Shown here: positions 22,835-36,887 of the stretch, piece after piece
How positions within the stretch are numbered: position 1 is the first letter of the stretch
Layout of the letters: every line of letters starts with the position of its first letter
Origin: Panorpa germanica
Lineage: Eukaryota > Arthropoda > Insecta > Mecoptera > Panorpidae
Direction of reading: 5' to 3'
DNA: 64,000 nt
NCBI GenBank assembly: GCA_963678705.1
Contig: OY783216.1
Coordinates: 11,780,001-11,844,000, forward strand
The notes under the pieces: model-generated
Databases searched by the model: none
The model's input: only the letters and a program-made list of their open reading frames with translations
Told to the model about the DNA's origin: nothing
Translations under genes and position numbers: made by a program

Positions 22835-23938
22835 AGTTATATTTTTCAACACTGATTTCTAACTGTCAAACATTTTTAAAAACACTTATTTTAGAGTAAA
22901 TCATCACAATATTAAAATAAACTTAAATACATTTCGTTAGAAGAAGTATTTATATAATATATTTAATTTTTTTCCGTAATTAATTTCTCACTTTTAATCA
23001 CTTTTTTTACCTAAAGTAGCAGATGCCGATCGAATACACACACAGTAGATAGGTACCATTTGTGTTGCAAATCAAAATTAACGTCTTTGTTAACCAATAT
23101 GTAGTTCTTCCTTTTTCTGTTAAGTCCCATCTGTCTTGCCAAAGGCAAGGATCATCATCTTTGTTTTACTTAAAGATATAGCCATTTCGTGTAGCTTCAA
23201 GAAACTACACATTTTATCAAAACATACGAGTACACAACCTTTCGAATGAGAAACACAGTCCTCGTCGAATACCATGTTCCAGAGTTAAAGACAACCATTA
23301 GATAGTTGCCTCTTTTCATGGAACGGTAATCGGTTTGTAAAATTAATGTTTAACAATAAATATAGTTCTCCATAGTGCAGTAGACGTTCCTAGAGATTTT
23401 TTGCCGGCCTAATTCTTCGAAGTGCACTTGGCCAACAGACATTATTAAAGGCACCCTGGAAGCTCTATAAATTCTATATAGTATTTTAATATGCGACAAG
23501 TTCTGTTTTTCATTGCGTTATCTTGGTATAGTGTGATTGTTCATGAACAATCAGTAACAATTTTCAAGAAAACCATATATATTGTTTACTTGTAACAATT
23601 AACACACTCTCTTTATTATTTGAAACTCGCTCTTATACGAGTATAAACTAATTGTCATGTATTTATATTATTTATAGTTAATGTTAGTTGACTTACTTGA
23701 TAGTGAGCAGCAACCTTTTGTTTTCCGTATATTTGTAGTGTTTATATGAGGTCTTCCTTATATAGGTCTACAGATTTCTTGAATTTCTTAACCAGTTGAT
23801 GTTTTAGCACTAACACTAACCTAATTATTATCAATTTCTTTGTCTATCGCACTTATTATTGTTTTATCTAAAAAACGGCAAAGTTACAGTTTTAAGCTTA
23901 TATTCATAAGACCGCGTATACGCGTCATATATATATTT
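22835..23938 (+). repeat. Monomer 22 (1104 bp, T type)
   Basis: Partner of monomer 18 at a distance of 4390 bp. The RT-like frame is closed at Gln24. Confidence 0.97.
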
Positions 23939-25041
23939 AGTTATATTTTTCAACACTGTTTTCTAACTGTCAAACGTTTTTAAAAACACTTATTTTAAAG
24001 TAAACTAGCACAATAATAAAATAAACTTAAATTCATTTCGTTAGAAGAAGTATTTATATAATATATTTAATTTTTTTCTGTAAATAATTTCTCACTATTA
24101 ATCACTTTTTTCACCTAAAGTAGCAAATGCCGATCGAACACACACACAGTAGATAGGTACCACTTGTGTTGCAAATCAAAATTAACGTCTTTGTTAACCA
24201 ATATGTAGTTCTTCCTTTTTCTGTTAAGTCCCATCTGTCTTGCAAAAGGCAAGGATCATCATCTTTCTTTTACTTAAAGATATAGCCATTTCGTGTAGCT
24301 TCAAGAAACTACACATTTTATCAAAACATACGTTTACACAACCTTTCGAGTGGGAAACACAGTCCTCGTCGAATACCATGTTCCAGAGTTGAGGACAACC
24401 ATTAGATAGGTACCTCTTTTCATGGATCAGTAATCGGTTTGTAAAATTAATGTTTAACAATGAATATAGTTCTCCATAGTGCAGTAGACGTTCCTAGAGA
24501 TTTTTGCCAGCCTAATTCTTCGAAGCGCGCTTGGCCACCAGACATTATTGAAGGCACCCTAGAATTTCTATAAATTCTTTATAGTATTATAATATGCGAC
24601 AAGTTATGTTTTTTTTTGCGTTATCTTGGTATAGTGTGATTGTTCATGAACAATCAGTCACAATTTTTAAGAAAACCATATATATTGTTTACTTATAACA
24701 ATTAATACACTCTCTTTATAATTTGAAACTCGCTTTTATACGAGTATAAACTAATTGTTATGTATTAATATTATTTATAGTTAATGTTATTTGACTTACT
24801 TGATAGTGAGCAGCAACCTTTTGTTTTCCGTATATTTGTAGTGTTTATATAAGGTCTTCTTTATATAGGTCTACAGATTTCCTGAATTTATTAACAAGTT
24901 GATGTTTTAGCACTAACACTAACCTTATTATTATCAATTTCTTTGTCTATCGCACTTATTATTGTTTTATCTCAAAAACGACAAAGTTACAGTTTTAAGG
25001 TTATATTCATAAGACCGCGTATACGCGTTATATATATATTT
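23939..25041 (+). repeat. Monomer 23 (1103 bp, S 5' half)
   Basis: Partner of monomer 19 (4390 bp away) and of monomer 31 (8632 bp away). The RT-like frame is open. Confidence 0.97.
24224..24460 (-). pseudogene. RT fossil, unit 23 (open, 78 codons)
   Basis: It differs from the unit 19 copy by a single residue (MMIL for MIIL). Confidence 0.58.
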
Positions 25042-26146
25042 AGTTATATTTTTCAACACTGATTTCTAACTGTCAAACATTTTTAAAAACACTTATTTTA
25101 GAGTAAATTATCACAATATTAAAATAAACTTAAATACATTTCGTTAGAAGAAGTATTTATATAATATATTTAATTTTTTTCCGTAATTAATTTCTCACTT
25201 TTAATCACTTTTTTTTACCTAAAGTAGCAGTTGCCGATCGAACACACACACAGTAGATAGGTACCACTTGTGTTGCAAATCAAAATTAACGTCTTTGTTA
25301 ACCAATATGTAGTTCTTCCTTTTTCTGTTAAGTCCCATCTGTCTTGCCAAAGGCAAGGATCATCATCTTTGTTTTACTTAAAGATATAGCCATTTCGTGT
25401 AGCTTCAAGAAACTACACATTTTATCAAAACATACGAGTACACAACCTTTCGAGTGAGAAACACAGTCCTCGTCGAATACCATGTTCCAGAGTTAAAGAC
25501 AACCATTAGATAGTTGCCTCTTTTCATGGAACGGTAATCGGTTTGTAAAATTAATGTTTAACAATAAATATAGTTCTCCATAGTGCAGTAGACGTTCCTA
25601 GAGATTTTTTGCCGGCCTAATTCTTCGAAGTGCACTTGGCCAACAGACATTATTAAAGGCACCCTGGAAGCTCTATAAATTCTATATAGTATTTTAATAT
25701 GCGACAAGTTCTGTTTTTCATTGCGTTATCTTGGTATAGTGTGATTGTTCATAAACAATCAGTAACAATTTTCAAGAAAACCATATATATTGTTTACTTG
25801 TAACAATTAACACACTCTCTTTATTATTTGAAACTCGCTCTTATACGAGTATAAACTAATTGTCATGTATTTATATTATTTATAGTTAATGTTAGTTGAC
25901 TTACTTGATAGTGAGCAGCAACCTTTTGTTTTCCGTATATTTGTAGTGTTTATATGAGGTCTTCCTTATATAGGTCTACAGATTTCTTGAATTTCTTAAC
26001 CAGTTGATGTTTTAGCACTAACACTAACCTAATTATTATCAATTTCTTTGTCTATCGCACTTATTATTGTTTTATCTAAAAAACGGCAAAGTTACAGTTT
26101 TAAGCTTATATTCATAAGACCGCGTATACGCGTCATATATATATTT
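25042..26146 (+). repeat. Monomer 24 (1105 bp, T type)
   Basis: It carries AGTAGCAGTTGCCG, shared only with monomer 32. The RT-like frame is closed at Gln24. Confidence 0.97.
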
Positions 26147-27152
26147 AGTTATATTTTTCAACTCTGGTTTCTAACTGTCAAACATTTTTAAAAACACTTA
26201 TTTTAGAGTAAATTAGCACAATATTAAAATAAACTTAAATACATTTCGTTAGAAGAAGTATTTATATAATATATTTAATTTTTTTCCGTAATTAATTTCT
26301 CACTTTTAATCACTTTTTTCACCTAAAATAGCAGATGCTGATCGAACACACACACAGTAGATAGGTACCACTTGTGTTGCAAATCAAAATTAACGTCTTT
26401 GGTAACCAATATGTAGTTCTTCCTTTTTCTGTTAAGTTCCATCTGTCTTGTTAAAGACAAGGATCATCATCTTTCTTTTACTTGTAGATATAGACATTTT
26501 GTCTAGCTTCAAGAAACTACACATTTTATCAAAACATACGTTTACACAACCTTTCGAGTAAGAAACACAGTCCTCGTCGAATACCATGTTCCAGAGTTGA
26601 GGACAACCATTAGATAGTTGCCTCTTTTCATGGAACGGTAATCGGTTTGTAAAATTAATGTTTAACAATGCAAATAGTTCTCCATAGTGCAGTAAACGTT
26701 CCTACAGATTTTTGCCGGCCTAATTCTTCGAAGGGCGCTTGGCCACCAGACATTATCTAAGGCACCCTGGAATTTCTATAAATTCTATATAGTATTATAA
26801 TATGCGATAAGTTATGTTTTTTTTTGCGTTATCTTGGTATAGTGTGATTGTTTATGAACAATCGGTCACAATTTTCAAGAAAACCATATATATTGTTTAC
26901 TTATAACAATTAATACACTCTCTTTATTATTTAAAACTCGCTTTTATACGAGTATAAGCTAATTGTTATGTATTAATATTATTTATAGTTAATGTTATTT
27001 GACTTACTTGATAGTGAGCAGCAACCTTTTGTTTTCTGTATATTTGTAGTGTTTATATGAGTTCTTCTTTATATAGGTCTACAAGGTTACGACAAGGATA
27101 CAGTTTTAAGGTTATATTCATAAGACCGCGTATACGCGTTATATATATATTT
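26147..27152 (+). repeat. Monomer 25 (1006 bp, short class)
   Basis: It begins CAACTCTGG, as do monomers 33 and 54. The RT-like frame is open (STSK variant). Confidence 0.97.
26432..26668 (-). pseudogene. RT fossil, unit 25 (open, 78 codons)
   Basis: It has the ISTSKRK form and ends VFNKTDGT. Confidence 0.58.
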
Positions 27153-28255
27153 AGTTATATTTTTCAACACTTGTTTCTAACTGTCAAACATTTTTAAAAA
27201 CACTTATTTCAGAGTAAATTAGCACAATATTAAAATAAACTTAAATACATTTCGTTAGAAGAAGTATTTATATAATATATTTAATTTTTTTCCGTAATTA
27301 AATTCTCACTTTTAATCACTTTTTTCACCTAAAGTAGCAGATGCCGATCGAACACACACACAGTAGATATTTAGCACTTGTGTTGCAAATCAAAATTAAC
27401 GTCTTTGTTAACAAATATGTAGTTCTTCCATTTTCTGTTAAGTCCCATCTGTCTTGCCAAAGGCAAGGATCATCATCTTTGTTTTACTTAAAGATATAGC
27501 CATTTTGTGTAGCTTCAAGAAACTACACATTTTATCAAAACATACGATTACACAACCTTTCGAATGAGAAACACAGTCCTTGTCGAATACTATGTTCCAG
27601 AGTTAAAGACAACCATTAGATAGTTGCCTCTTTTCATGGAACGGTAATCAGTTTGTAAAATTAATGTTTAACAATAAATATAGTTCTCCATAGTGCAGTA
27701 GACGTTCCTAGAAATTTTTGCCGGCCTAATTCTTCGAAGGGCACTTGGCCACCAGACATTATTAAAGGCACCCTGGAAGCTCTATAAATTCTATATAGTA
27801 TTTTAATATGCGACAAGTTATGTTTTTCTTTGCGTTATCTTGGTATAGTGTGATCGTTCATAAACAATCAGTAACAATTTTCAAGAAAACCATATATATT
27901 GTTTACATGTAACAATTAACACACTCTCTTTATTATTTGAAACTCGCTCTTATACGAGTATAAACTAATTGTCATGTATTTATATTATTTATAGTTAATG
28001 TTAGTTGACTTACTTGATAGTGAGCAGCAACCTTTTGTTTTCCGTATATTTGTAGTGTTTATATGAGGTCTTTCTTATACAGGTCTTCAGATTTCTTGAA
28101 TTTCTTAACCAGTTGATGTTTTAGATCTAACACTAACCTAATTATTATCAATTTCTTTGTCTATCGCACTTATTATTGTTTTATCTTAAAAACGGCAAAG
28201 TTACAGTTTTAAGCTTATATTTATAAGACCGCGTATACGCGTCATATATATATTT
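27153..28255 (+). repeat. Monomer 26 (1103 bp, T type)
   Basis: The 5' part matches monomer 34. The 3' part (GTGATCGTTCATAAAC, GTTTACATGTAAC) matches monomers 37 and 39. The RT-like frame carries both nonsense alleles. Confidence 0.97.
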
Positions 28256-29358
28256 AGTTATACTTTTCAACACTGTTTTCTAACTGTCAAACGTTTTTAA
28301 AAACACTTATTTTAAAGTAAACTAGCACAATAATAAAATAAACTTAAATTCATTTCGTTAGAAGAAGTATTTATATAATATATTTAATTTTTTTCTGTAA
28401 ATAATTTATCACTATTAATCACTTTTTTCACCTAAAGTAGCAGATGCTGATCGAACACACACACAGTAGATAGGTACTACTTGTGTTGCAAATCAAAATT
28501 AACGTCTTTGTTAATTAATATGTAGTTCTTCCTTATTCTGTTAAGTCCCATCTATCTTGCCAAAAGCAAGTATCATCATCTTTGTTTTACTTAAAGATAT
28601 AGCAATTTTGTGTAGCTTCAAGAAACTACACATTTCATCAAAACATACGTTTACACAACCTTTCGAGTGGGAAACACAGTCCTCGTCGAATACCATGTTC
28701 CAGAGTTGAGGACAACCATTAGATAGTTGCCTCTTTTCATGGAACGGTAATCAGTTTGTAAAATTAATGTTTAACAATAAATATAGTTCTCCATAGTGCA
28801 GTAAACGTTTCTAGAGATTTTTGCAGGCCTAATTCTTCGAAGGGCACTTGGTCACCAGATATTATTAAAGGCACACTGGAATTTCTATAAATTCTATATA
28901 GTATTATAATATGCGACAAGTTATGTTTTTCTTTGCGTTATCTTGGTATAGTGTAATTGTTCATGAACAATCAGTAACAATTTTCAAGTAAACCATATAT
29001 AATGTTTACTTATACCAAATTATAAACTCTCTTTATTATTCGAAACTCGCTTTTATACGAGTATAAACTAATTGTCATGTATTTATATTTTTTATAGTTA
29101 ATGTTAGTTGACTTACTTGATAGTGAGCAGCAACCTTTTCTTTTCTGTATATTTGTAGTGTTTATATGAGGTCTTCCTTATATAGGTCTACAGATTTCTT
29201 GAATTTCTTAACCAGTTGATGTTTAAGCACTAACACTAACCTAATTATTATCAATTTCTTTGTCTATCGCACTTATTATTGTTTTATCTCAAAAACGACA
29301 AAGTTACAGTTATAAGGTTATTTTCATAAGACCGCGTATACGCGTCATATATATATTT
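28256..29358 (+). repeat. Monomer 27 (1103 bp, S type)
   Basis: It is close to monomers 40 and 48. The RT-like frame is closed at Arg9. Confidence 0.97.
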
Positions 29359-30460
29359 AGTTATATTTTTCAACATTGATTTCTAACTGTCAAACTTTTT
29401 TAAAAACACTTATTTTAGAGTAAATTAGCACAATATTAAAATAAACTTAAATACATTTCGTTAGGAGAAGTATTTATATAAAATATTTAATTTTTTTCCG
29501 TAAATAATTTCTCACTTTTAATCACTTTTTTTACCTAAAGTAGCAGATACCGGTTGAACACACACACAGTAGATATTTAGCACTTGTGTTCCAAATCAAA
29601 ATTAACGTCTTTGTTAACCAATATGTAGTTCTTCCTTTTTCTGTTAAGTCCCATCTGTCTTGCCAAATGCAAGGATCATCATCTTTGTTTTACTTAAATA
29701 TATAGCCATTTTGTGTAGCTTCAAGAAACTACACATTTTATTAAAACATACGTTTACACAACCTTTCGAGTGGGAAACACAGTCCTCGTTGAATACCATG
29801 TTCCAGAGTTGAGGACAACCATTAGATAGTTGTCTCTTTTCATAGAACGGTAATCAGTTTGAAAATTAATGTTTAACAATGAATACAGGTCTTCATCGTG
29901 CAGTAGACGTTCCTAGAGATTTTTGCAGGCCTAAATCTTCGAACGGCACTTGGCCACCAGACAATATTAAAGGCACCCTGGAGTTTCTATAAATTTTATA
30001 TAGTATTATAATATGCGTCAAGTTATGTTTTTTTTTGCGTTATCTTGGTATAGTGTGATTGTTCATGAACAATCAGTCACAATTTTTAAGAAAACCATAT
30101 ATATTGTTTACTTATAACAATAAATACACTCTCTTTATAATTTGAAACTCGCTTTTATACGAGTATAAACTAATTGTTATGTATTAATATTATTTATAGT
30201 TAATGTTATTTGACTTACTTCATAGTGAGCAGCAACCTTTTGTTTTCCGTATATTTGTAGTGTTTATATGAGGTCTTCTTTATATAAGTCTACAGATTTC
30301 TTGAATTTATTAACAAGTTGATGTTTTAGCACTAACACTAACCTAATTATTATCAATTTCTTTGTCTATCGCACTTATTATTGTTTTATCTCAAAAGCGA
30401 CAAAGTTACAGTTTTAAGGTTATATTCATAAGACCGCGTATACGCGTTATATATATATTT
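29359..30460 (+). repeat. Monomer 28 (1102 bp, T type)
   Basis: It matches monomers 41, 49 and 58. The RT-like segment has the Arg9 stop and a deletion (CAGTTTGAAAATT). Confidence 0.97.
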
Positions 30461-31467
30461 AGTTATATTTTTCAACACTGATTTCTAACTGTCAAACATT
30501 TTTAAAAACACTTATTTTAAAGTAAATTATCACAATATTAAAATAAACTTAAATACATTTCGTTAGAAGAAGTATTTATATAATATATTTAATTTTTTTC
30601 CGTAATTAATTTCTCACTTTTAATCACTTTTTTTTACCCAAAGTAGCAGATGCCGATCGAACACACACACAGTAGATAGGTACCACTTGTGTTGCAAATT
30701 AAAATTAACGTCTTTGTTAACCAATATGTAGTTCTTCCTTTTTTTGTTAAGTCCCATCTGTCTTGCCAAAGGCAAGGATCATCATCTTTGTTTTACTTAA
30801 AGATATAGCCATTTCGTGTAGCTTCAAGAAATTACACATTTTATCAAAACATACGATTACACAACCTTTCGAGTGAGAAACACAGTCCTCGTCGAATACC
30901 ATGTTCCAGAGTTAAAGACAACCATTAGATAGTTGCCTCTTTTCATGGAACGGTAATCGGTTTGTAAAATTAATGTTTAACAATAAATATAGTTCTCCAT
31001 AGTGCAGTAGACGTTCCTAGAGATTTTTGCCGGCCTAATTCTTCGAAGGGCACTTGGCCACCAAACATTATTAAAGGCACCCTGGAAGTTCTATAAATTC
31101 TATATAGTATTTTAATATGCGACAAGTTATGTTTTTCTTTGCGTTATCTTGGTATAGTGTGATTGTTCATGAACAATCAGTAACAATTTTCAAGAAAACC
31201 ATATATATTGTTTACTTGTAACAATTAACACACTCTCTTTATTATTTGAAACTCGCTCTTATACGAGTATAAACTAATTGTTATGTATTAATATTATTTA
31301 TAGTTAATGTTATTTGACTTACTTGATAGTGAGCAGCAACCTTTTGTTTTCTGTATATTTGTAGTGTTTATATGAGTTCTTCTTTATATAGGTCTACAAG
31401 GTTACGACAAGGTTACAGTTTTAAGGTTATATTCATAAGACCGCGTATACGCGTTATATATATATTT
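30461..31467 (+). repeat. Monomer 29 (1007 bp, short class, mosaic)
   Basis: The first two thirds match monomers 42 and 50 (TTTACCCAAAGTAGC). After about 31275 it turns into the short-class 3' end, a likely exchange point. The RT-like frame is closed at Gln24. Confidence 0.97.
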
Positions 31468-32570
31468 AGTTATATTTTTCAACACTAGTTTCTAACTGTC
31501 AACCATTTTTAAAAACACTTATTTCAGAGTAAATTAGCACAATATTAAAATAAACTTAAATACATTTCGTTAGAAGAAGTATTTATATAATATATTTAAT
31601 TTTTTTCCGTAATTAAATTCTCACTTTTAATCACTTTTTTCACATAAAGTAGCAGATGCCGATCGAACACACACACAGTAGATATTTAGCACTTGTGTTG
31701 CAAATCAAAATTAACGTCTTTGTTAACAAATATGTAGTTCTTCCATTTTCTGTTAAGTCCCATCTGTCTTGCCAAAGGCAAGGATCATCATCTTTGTTTT
31801 ACTTAAAGATATAGCCATTTTGTGTAGCTTCAAGAAACTACACATTTTATCAAAACATACGATTACACAACCTTTCGAATGAGAAACACAGTCCTTGTCG
31901 AATACCATGTTCCAGAGTTAAAGACAACCATTAGATAGTTGCCTCTTTTCATGGAACGGTAATCGGTTTGTAAAATTAATGTTTAACAATAAATATAGTT
32001 CTCCATAGTGCAGTAGACGTTCCTAGAGATTTTTGCCGGCCTAATTCTTTGAAGGGCACTTGGCCACCAGACATTATTAAAGGCACCCTGATAGCTCTAT
32101 AAATTCTATATAGTATTTTAATATGCGACAAGTTATGTTTTTCTTTGCGCTATCTTGGTATAGTGTGATTGTTTATGAACAATCAGTAACAATTTTCAAG
32201 AAAACCATATATATTGTTTACTTATAACAATTAACACACTCTCTTTATTATTTAAAACTCGCTCTTATACGAGTTTAAACTAATTGTCATGTATTTATAT
32301 TATTTATAGTTAATGTTAGTTGACTTACTTGATAGTGAGCAGCAACCTTTTGTTTTCCGTATATTTGTAGTGTTTATATGAGGTCTTCCTTATATAGGTC
32401 TACAGATTTCTTGAATTTCTTAACCAGTTGATGTTTTAGCACTAACACTAACCTAATTATTATCAATTTCTTTGTCTATCGCACTTATTATTGTTTTATC
32501 TAAAAAACGGCAAAGTTACAGTTTTAAGCTTATATTCATAAGACCGCGTATACGCGTCATATATATATTT
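31468..32570 (+). repeat. Monomer 30 (1103 bp, T type)
   Basis: It carries AGATATTTAGCAC, CCCTGATAGCTC and TTGCGCTATC, shared with monomers 34 and 52. The RT-like frame is closed at Gln24. Confidence 0.97.
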
Positions 32571-33673
32571 AGTTATATTTTTCAACACTGTTTTCTAACT
32601 GTCAAACGTTTTTAAAAACACTTATTTTAAAGTAAACTAGCACAATAATAAAATAAACTTAAATTCATTTCGTTAGAAGAAGTATTTATATAATATATTT
32701 AATTTTATTCTGTAAATAATTTCTCACTATTAATCACTTTTTTCACCTAAAGTAGCAGATGCCGATCGAACACACACACAGTAGATAGGTACCACTTGTG
32801 TTGCAAATCAAAATTAACGTCTTTGTTAACCAATATGTAGTTCTTCCTTTTTCTGTTAAGTCCCATCTGTCTTGCCAAAGGCAAGGATCATCATCTTTGT
32901 TTTACTTAAAGATATAGCCATTTCGTGTAGCTTCAAGAAACTACACATTTTATCAAAACATACGTTTACACAACCTTTCGAGTGGGAAACACAGTCCTCG
33001 TCGAATACCATGTTCCAGAGTTGAGGACAACCATTAGATAGGTACCTCTTTTCATGGATCAGTAATCGGTTTGTAAAATTAATGTTTAACAATGAATATA
33101 GTTCTCCATAGTGCAGTAGACGTTCCTAGAGATTTTTGCCAGCCTAATTCTTCGAAGCGCGCTTGGCCACCAGACATTATTGAAGGCACCCTAGAATTTC
33201 TATAAATTCTTTATAGTATTATAATATGCGACAAGTTATGTTTTTTTTTGCGTTATCTTGGTATAGTGTGATTGTTCATGAACATTCAGTCACAATTTTT
33301 AAGAAAACCATATATATTGTTTACTTATAACAATTAATACACTCTCTTTATAATTTGAAACTCGCTTTTATACGAGTATAAACTAATTGTTATGTATTAA
33401 TATTATTTATAGTTAATGTTATTTGACTTACTTGATAGTGAGCAGCAACCTTTTGTTTTCCGTATATTTGTAGTGTTTATATAAGGTCTTCTTTATATAG
33501 GTCTACAGATTTCTTGAATTTATTAACAAGTTGATGTTTTAGCACTAACACTAACCTAATTATTATCAATTTCTTTGTCTATCGCACTTATTATTGTTTT
33601 ATCTCAAAAACGACAAAGTTACAGTTTTAAGGTTATATTCATAAGACCGCGTATACGCGTTATATATATATTT
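32571..33673 (+). repeat. Monomer 31 (1103 bp, S 5' half)
   Basis: Partner of monomer 23. The RT-like frame is open. Confidence 0.97.
32856..33092 (-). pseudogene. RT fossil, unit 31 (open, 78 codons)
   Basis: Like the unit 23 copy, but it keeps SKTK and FGK near its end. Confidence 0.58.
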
Positions 33674-34778
33674 AGTTATATTTTTCAACACTGATTTCTA
33701 ACTGTCAAACATTTTTAAAAACACTTATTTTAGAGTAAATTATCACAATATTAAAATAAACTTAAATACATTTCGTTAGAAGAAGTATTTATATAATATA
33801 TTTAATTTTTTTCCGTAATTAATTTCTCACTTTTAATCACTTTTTTTTACCTAAAGTAGCAGTTGCCGATCGAACACACACACAGTAGATAGGTACCACT
33901 TGTGTTGCAAATCAAAATTAACGTCTTTGTTAACCAATATGTAGTTCTTCCTTTTTCTGTTAAGTCCCATCTGTCTTGCCAAAGGCAAGGATCATCATCT
34001 TTGTTTTACTTAAAGATATAGCCATTTCGTGTAGCTTCAAGAAACTACACATTTTATCAAAACATACGAGTACACAACCTTTCGAGTGAGAAACACAGTC
34101 CTCGTCGAATACCATGTTCCAGAGTTAAAGACAACCATTAGATAGTTGCCTCTTTTCATGGAACGGTAATCGGTTTGTAAAATTAATGTTTAACAATAAA
34201 TATAGTTCTCCATAGTGCAGTAGACGTTCCTAGAGATTTTTTGCCGGCCTAATTCTTCGAAGTGCACTTGGCCAACAGACATTATTAAAGGCACCCTGGA
34301 AGCTCTATAAATTCTATATAGTATTTTAATATGCGACAAGTTCTGTTTTTCATTGCGTTATCTTGGTATAGTGTGATTGTTCATAAACAATCAGTAACAA
34401 TTTTCAAGAAAACCATATATATTGTTTACTTGTAACAATTAACACACTCTCTTTATTATTTGAAACTCGCTCTTATACGAGTATAAACTAATTGTCATGT
34501 ATTTATATTATTTATAGTTAATGTTAGTTGACTTACTTGATAGTGAGCAGCAACCTTTTGTTTTCCGTATATTTGTAGTGTTTATATGAGGTCTTCCTTA
34601 TATAGGTCTACAGATTTCTTGAATTTCTTAACCAGTTGATGTTTTAGCACTAACACTAACCTAATTATTATCAATTTCTTTGTCTATCGCACTTATTATT
34701 GTTTTATCTAAAAAACGGCAAAGTTACAGTTTTAAGCTTATATTCATAAGACCGCGTATACGCGTCATATATATATTT
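33674..34778 (+). repeat. Monomer 32 (1105 bp, T type)
   Basis: Partner of monomer 24, including AGTAGCAGTTGCCG. The RT-like frame is closed at Gln24. Confidence 0.97.
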
Positions 34779-35784
34779 AGTTATATTTTTCAACTCTGGT
34801 TTCTAACTGTCAAACATTTTTAAAAACACTTATTTTAGAGTAAATTAGCACAATATTAAAATAAACTTAAATACATTTCGTTAGAAGAAGTATTTATATA
34901 ATATATTTAATTTTTTTCCGTAATTAATTTCTCACTTTTAATCACTTTTTTCACCTAAAATAGCAGATGCTGATCGAACACACACACAGTAGATAGGTAC
35001 CACTTGTGTTGCAAATCAAAATTAACGTCTTTGTTAACCAATATGTAGTTCTTCCTTTTTCTGTTAAGTTCCATCTGTCTTGCCAAAGACAAGGATCATC
35101 ATCTTTCTTTTACTTGTAGATATAGACATTTTGTCTAGCTTCAAGAAACTACACATTTTATCAAAACATACGTTTACACAACCTTTCGAGTAAGAAACAC
35201 AGTCCTCGTCGAATACCATGTTCCAGAGTTGAGGACAACCATTAGATAGTTGCCTCTTTTCATGGAACGGTAATCGGTTTGTAAAATTAATGTTTAACAA
35301 TGCAAATAGTTCTTCATAGTGCAGTAAACGTTCCTACAGATTTTTGCCGGCCTAATTCTTCGAAGGGCGCTTGGCCACCAGACATTATCTAAGGCACCCT
35401 GGAATTTCTATAAATTCTATATAGTATTATAATATGCTATAAGTTATGTTTTTTTTTGCGTTATCTTGGTATAGTGTGATTGTTTATGAACAATCGGTCA
35501 CAATTTTCAAGAAAACCATATATATTGTTTACTTATAACAATTAATACACTCTCTTTATTATTTAAAACTCGCTTTTATACGAGTATAAACTAATTGTTA
35601 TGTATTAATATTATTTATAGTTAATGTTATTTGACTTACTTGATAGTGAGCAGCAACCTTTTGTTTTCTGTATATTTGTAGTGTTTATATGAGTTCTTCT
35701 TTATATAGGTCTACAAGGTTACGACAAGGATACAGTTTTAAGGTTATATTCATAAGACCGCGTATACGCGTTATATATATATTT
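34779..35784 (+). repeat. Monomer 33 (1006 bp, short class)
   Basis: Partner of monomer 25. The RT-like frame is open. Confidence 0.97.
35064..35300 (-). pseudogene. RT fossil, unit 33 (open, 78 codons)
   Basis: Same as the unit 25 copy except VFGK for VFNK. Confidence 0.58.
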
Positions 35785-36887
35785 AGTTATATTTTTCAAC
35801 ACTAGTTTCTAACTGTCAAACATTTTTAAAAACACTTATTTCAGAGTAAATTAGCACAATATTAAAATAAACTTAAATACATTTCGTTAGAAGAAGTATT
35901 TATATAATATATTTAATTTTTTTCCGTAATTAAATTCTCACTTTTAATCACTTTTTTCACCTAAAGTAGCAGATGCCGATCGAACACACACACAGTAGAT
36001 ATTTAGCACTTGTGTTGCAAATCAAAATTAACGTCTTTGTTAACAAATATGTAGTTCTTCCATTTTCTGTTAAGTCCCATCTGTCTTGCCAAAGGCAAGG
36101 ATCATCATCTTTGTTTTACTTAAAGATATAGCCATTTTGTGTAGCTTTAAGAAACTACACATTTTATCAAAACATACGATTACACAACCTTTCGAATGAG
36201 AAACACAGTCCTTGTCGAATACCATGTTCCAGAGTTAAAGACAACCATTAGATAGTTGCCTCTTTTCATGGAACGGTAATCGGTTTGTAAAATTAATGTT
36301 TAACAATAAATATAGTTCTCCATAGTGCAGTAGACGTTCCTAGAGATTTTTGCCGGCCTAATTCTTTGAAGGGCACTTGGCCACCAGACATTATTAAAGG
36401 CACCCTGATAGCTCTATAAATTCTATATAGTATTTTAATATGCGACAAGTTATGTTTTTCTTTGCGCTATCTTGGTATAGTGTGATTGTTCATGAACAAT
36501 CAGTAACAATTTTCAAGAAAACCATATATATTGTTTACTTATAACAATTAACACACTCTCTTTATTATTTAAAACTCGCTCTTATACGAGTTTAAACTAA
36601 TTGTCATGTATTTATATTATTTATAGTTAATGTTAGTTGACTTACTTGATAGTGAGCAGCAACCTTTTGTTTTCCGTATATTTGTAGTGTTTATATGAGG
36701 TCTTCCTTATATAGGTCCACAGATTTCTTGAATTTCTTAACCAGTTGATGTTTTAGCAATAACACTAACCTAATTATTATCAATTTCTTTGTCTATCGCA
36801 CTTATTATTGTTTTATCTAAAAAACGGCAAAGTTACAGTTTTAAGCTTATATTCATAAGACCGCGCATACGCGTCATATATATATTT
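35785..36887 (+). repeat. Monomer 34 (1103 bp, T type)
   Basis: The 5' part is like monomer 26 and the middle like monomer 30. The 3' end (TTTTAGCAATAACAC, CGCGCATACGCG) is like monomer 42. The RT-like frame is closed at Gln24. Confidence 0.97.

Larger units (their letters stand above)
21748..25041 (+). repeat. Four-unit higher-order repeat, copy 2 (units 21-23)
   Basis: Near-identical to units 17-19 apart from the 18-bp loss in unit 21 and scattered substitutions. Confidence 0.88.
23939..28255 (+). repeat. Eight-unit-offset block, copy 1 (units 23-26)
   Basis: Units 23-26 recur as 31-34 at a constant offset of 8632 bp. Shared rare marks include AGTAGCAGTTGCCG (24/32) and CAACTCTGG (25/33). 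Unit 26 and unit 34 part company in their 3' halves. Confidence 0.88.
32571..36887 (+). repeat. Eight-unit-offset block, copy 2 (units 31-34)
   Basis: Second copy of units 23-26. The four units that lie between the copies (27-30) are of other types. Confidence 0.88.
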
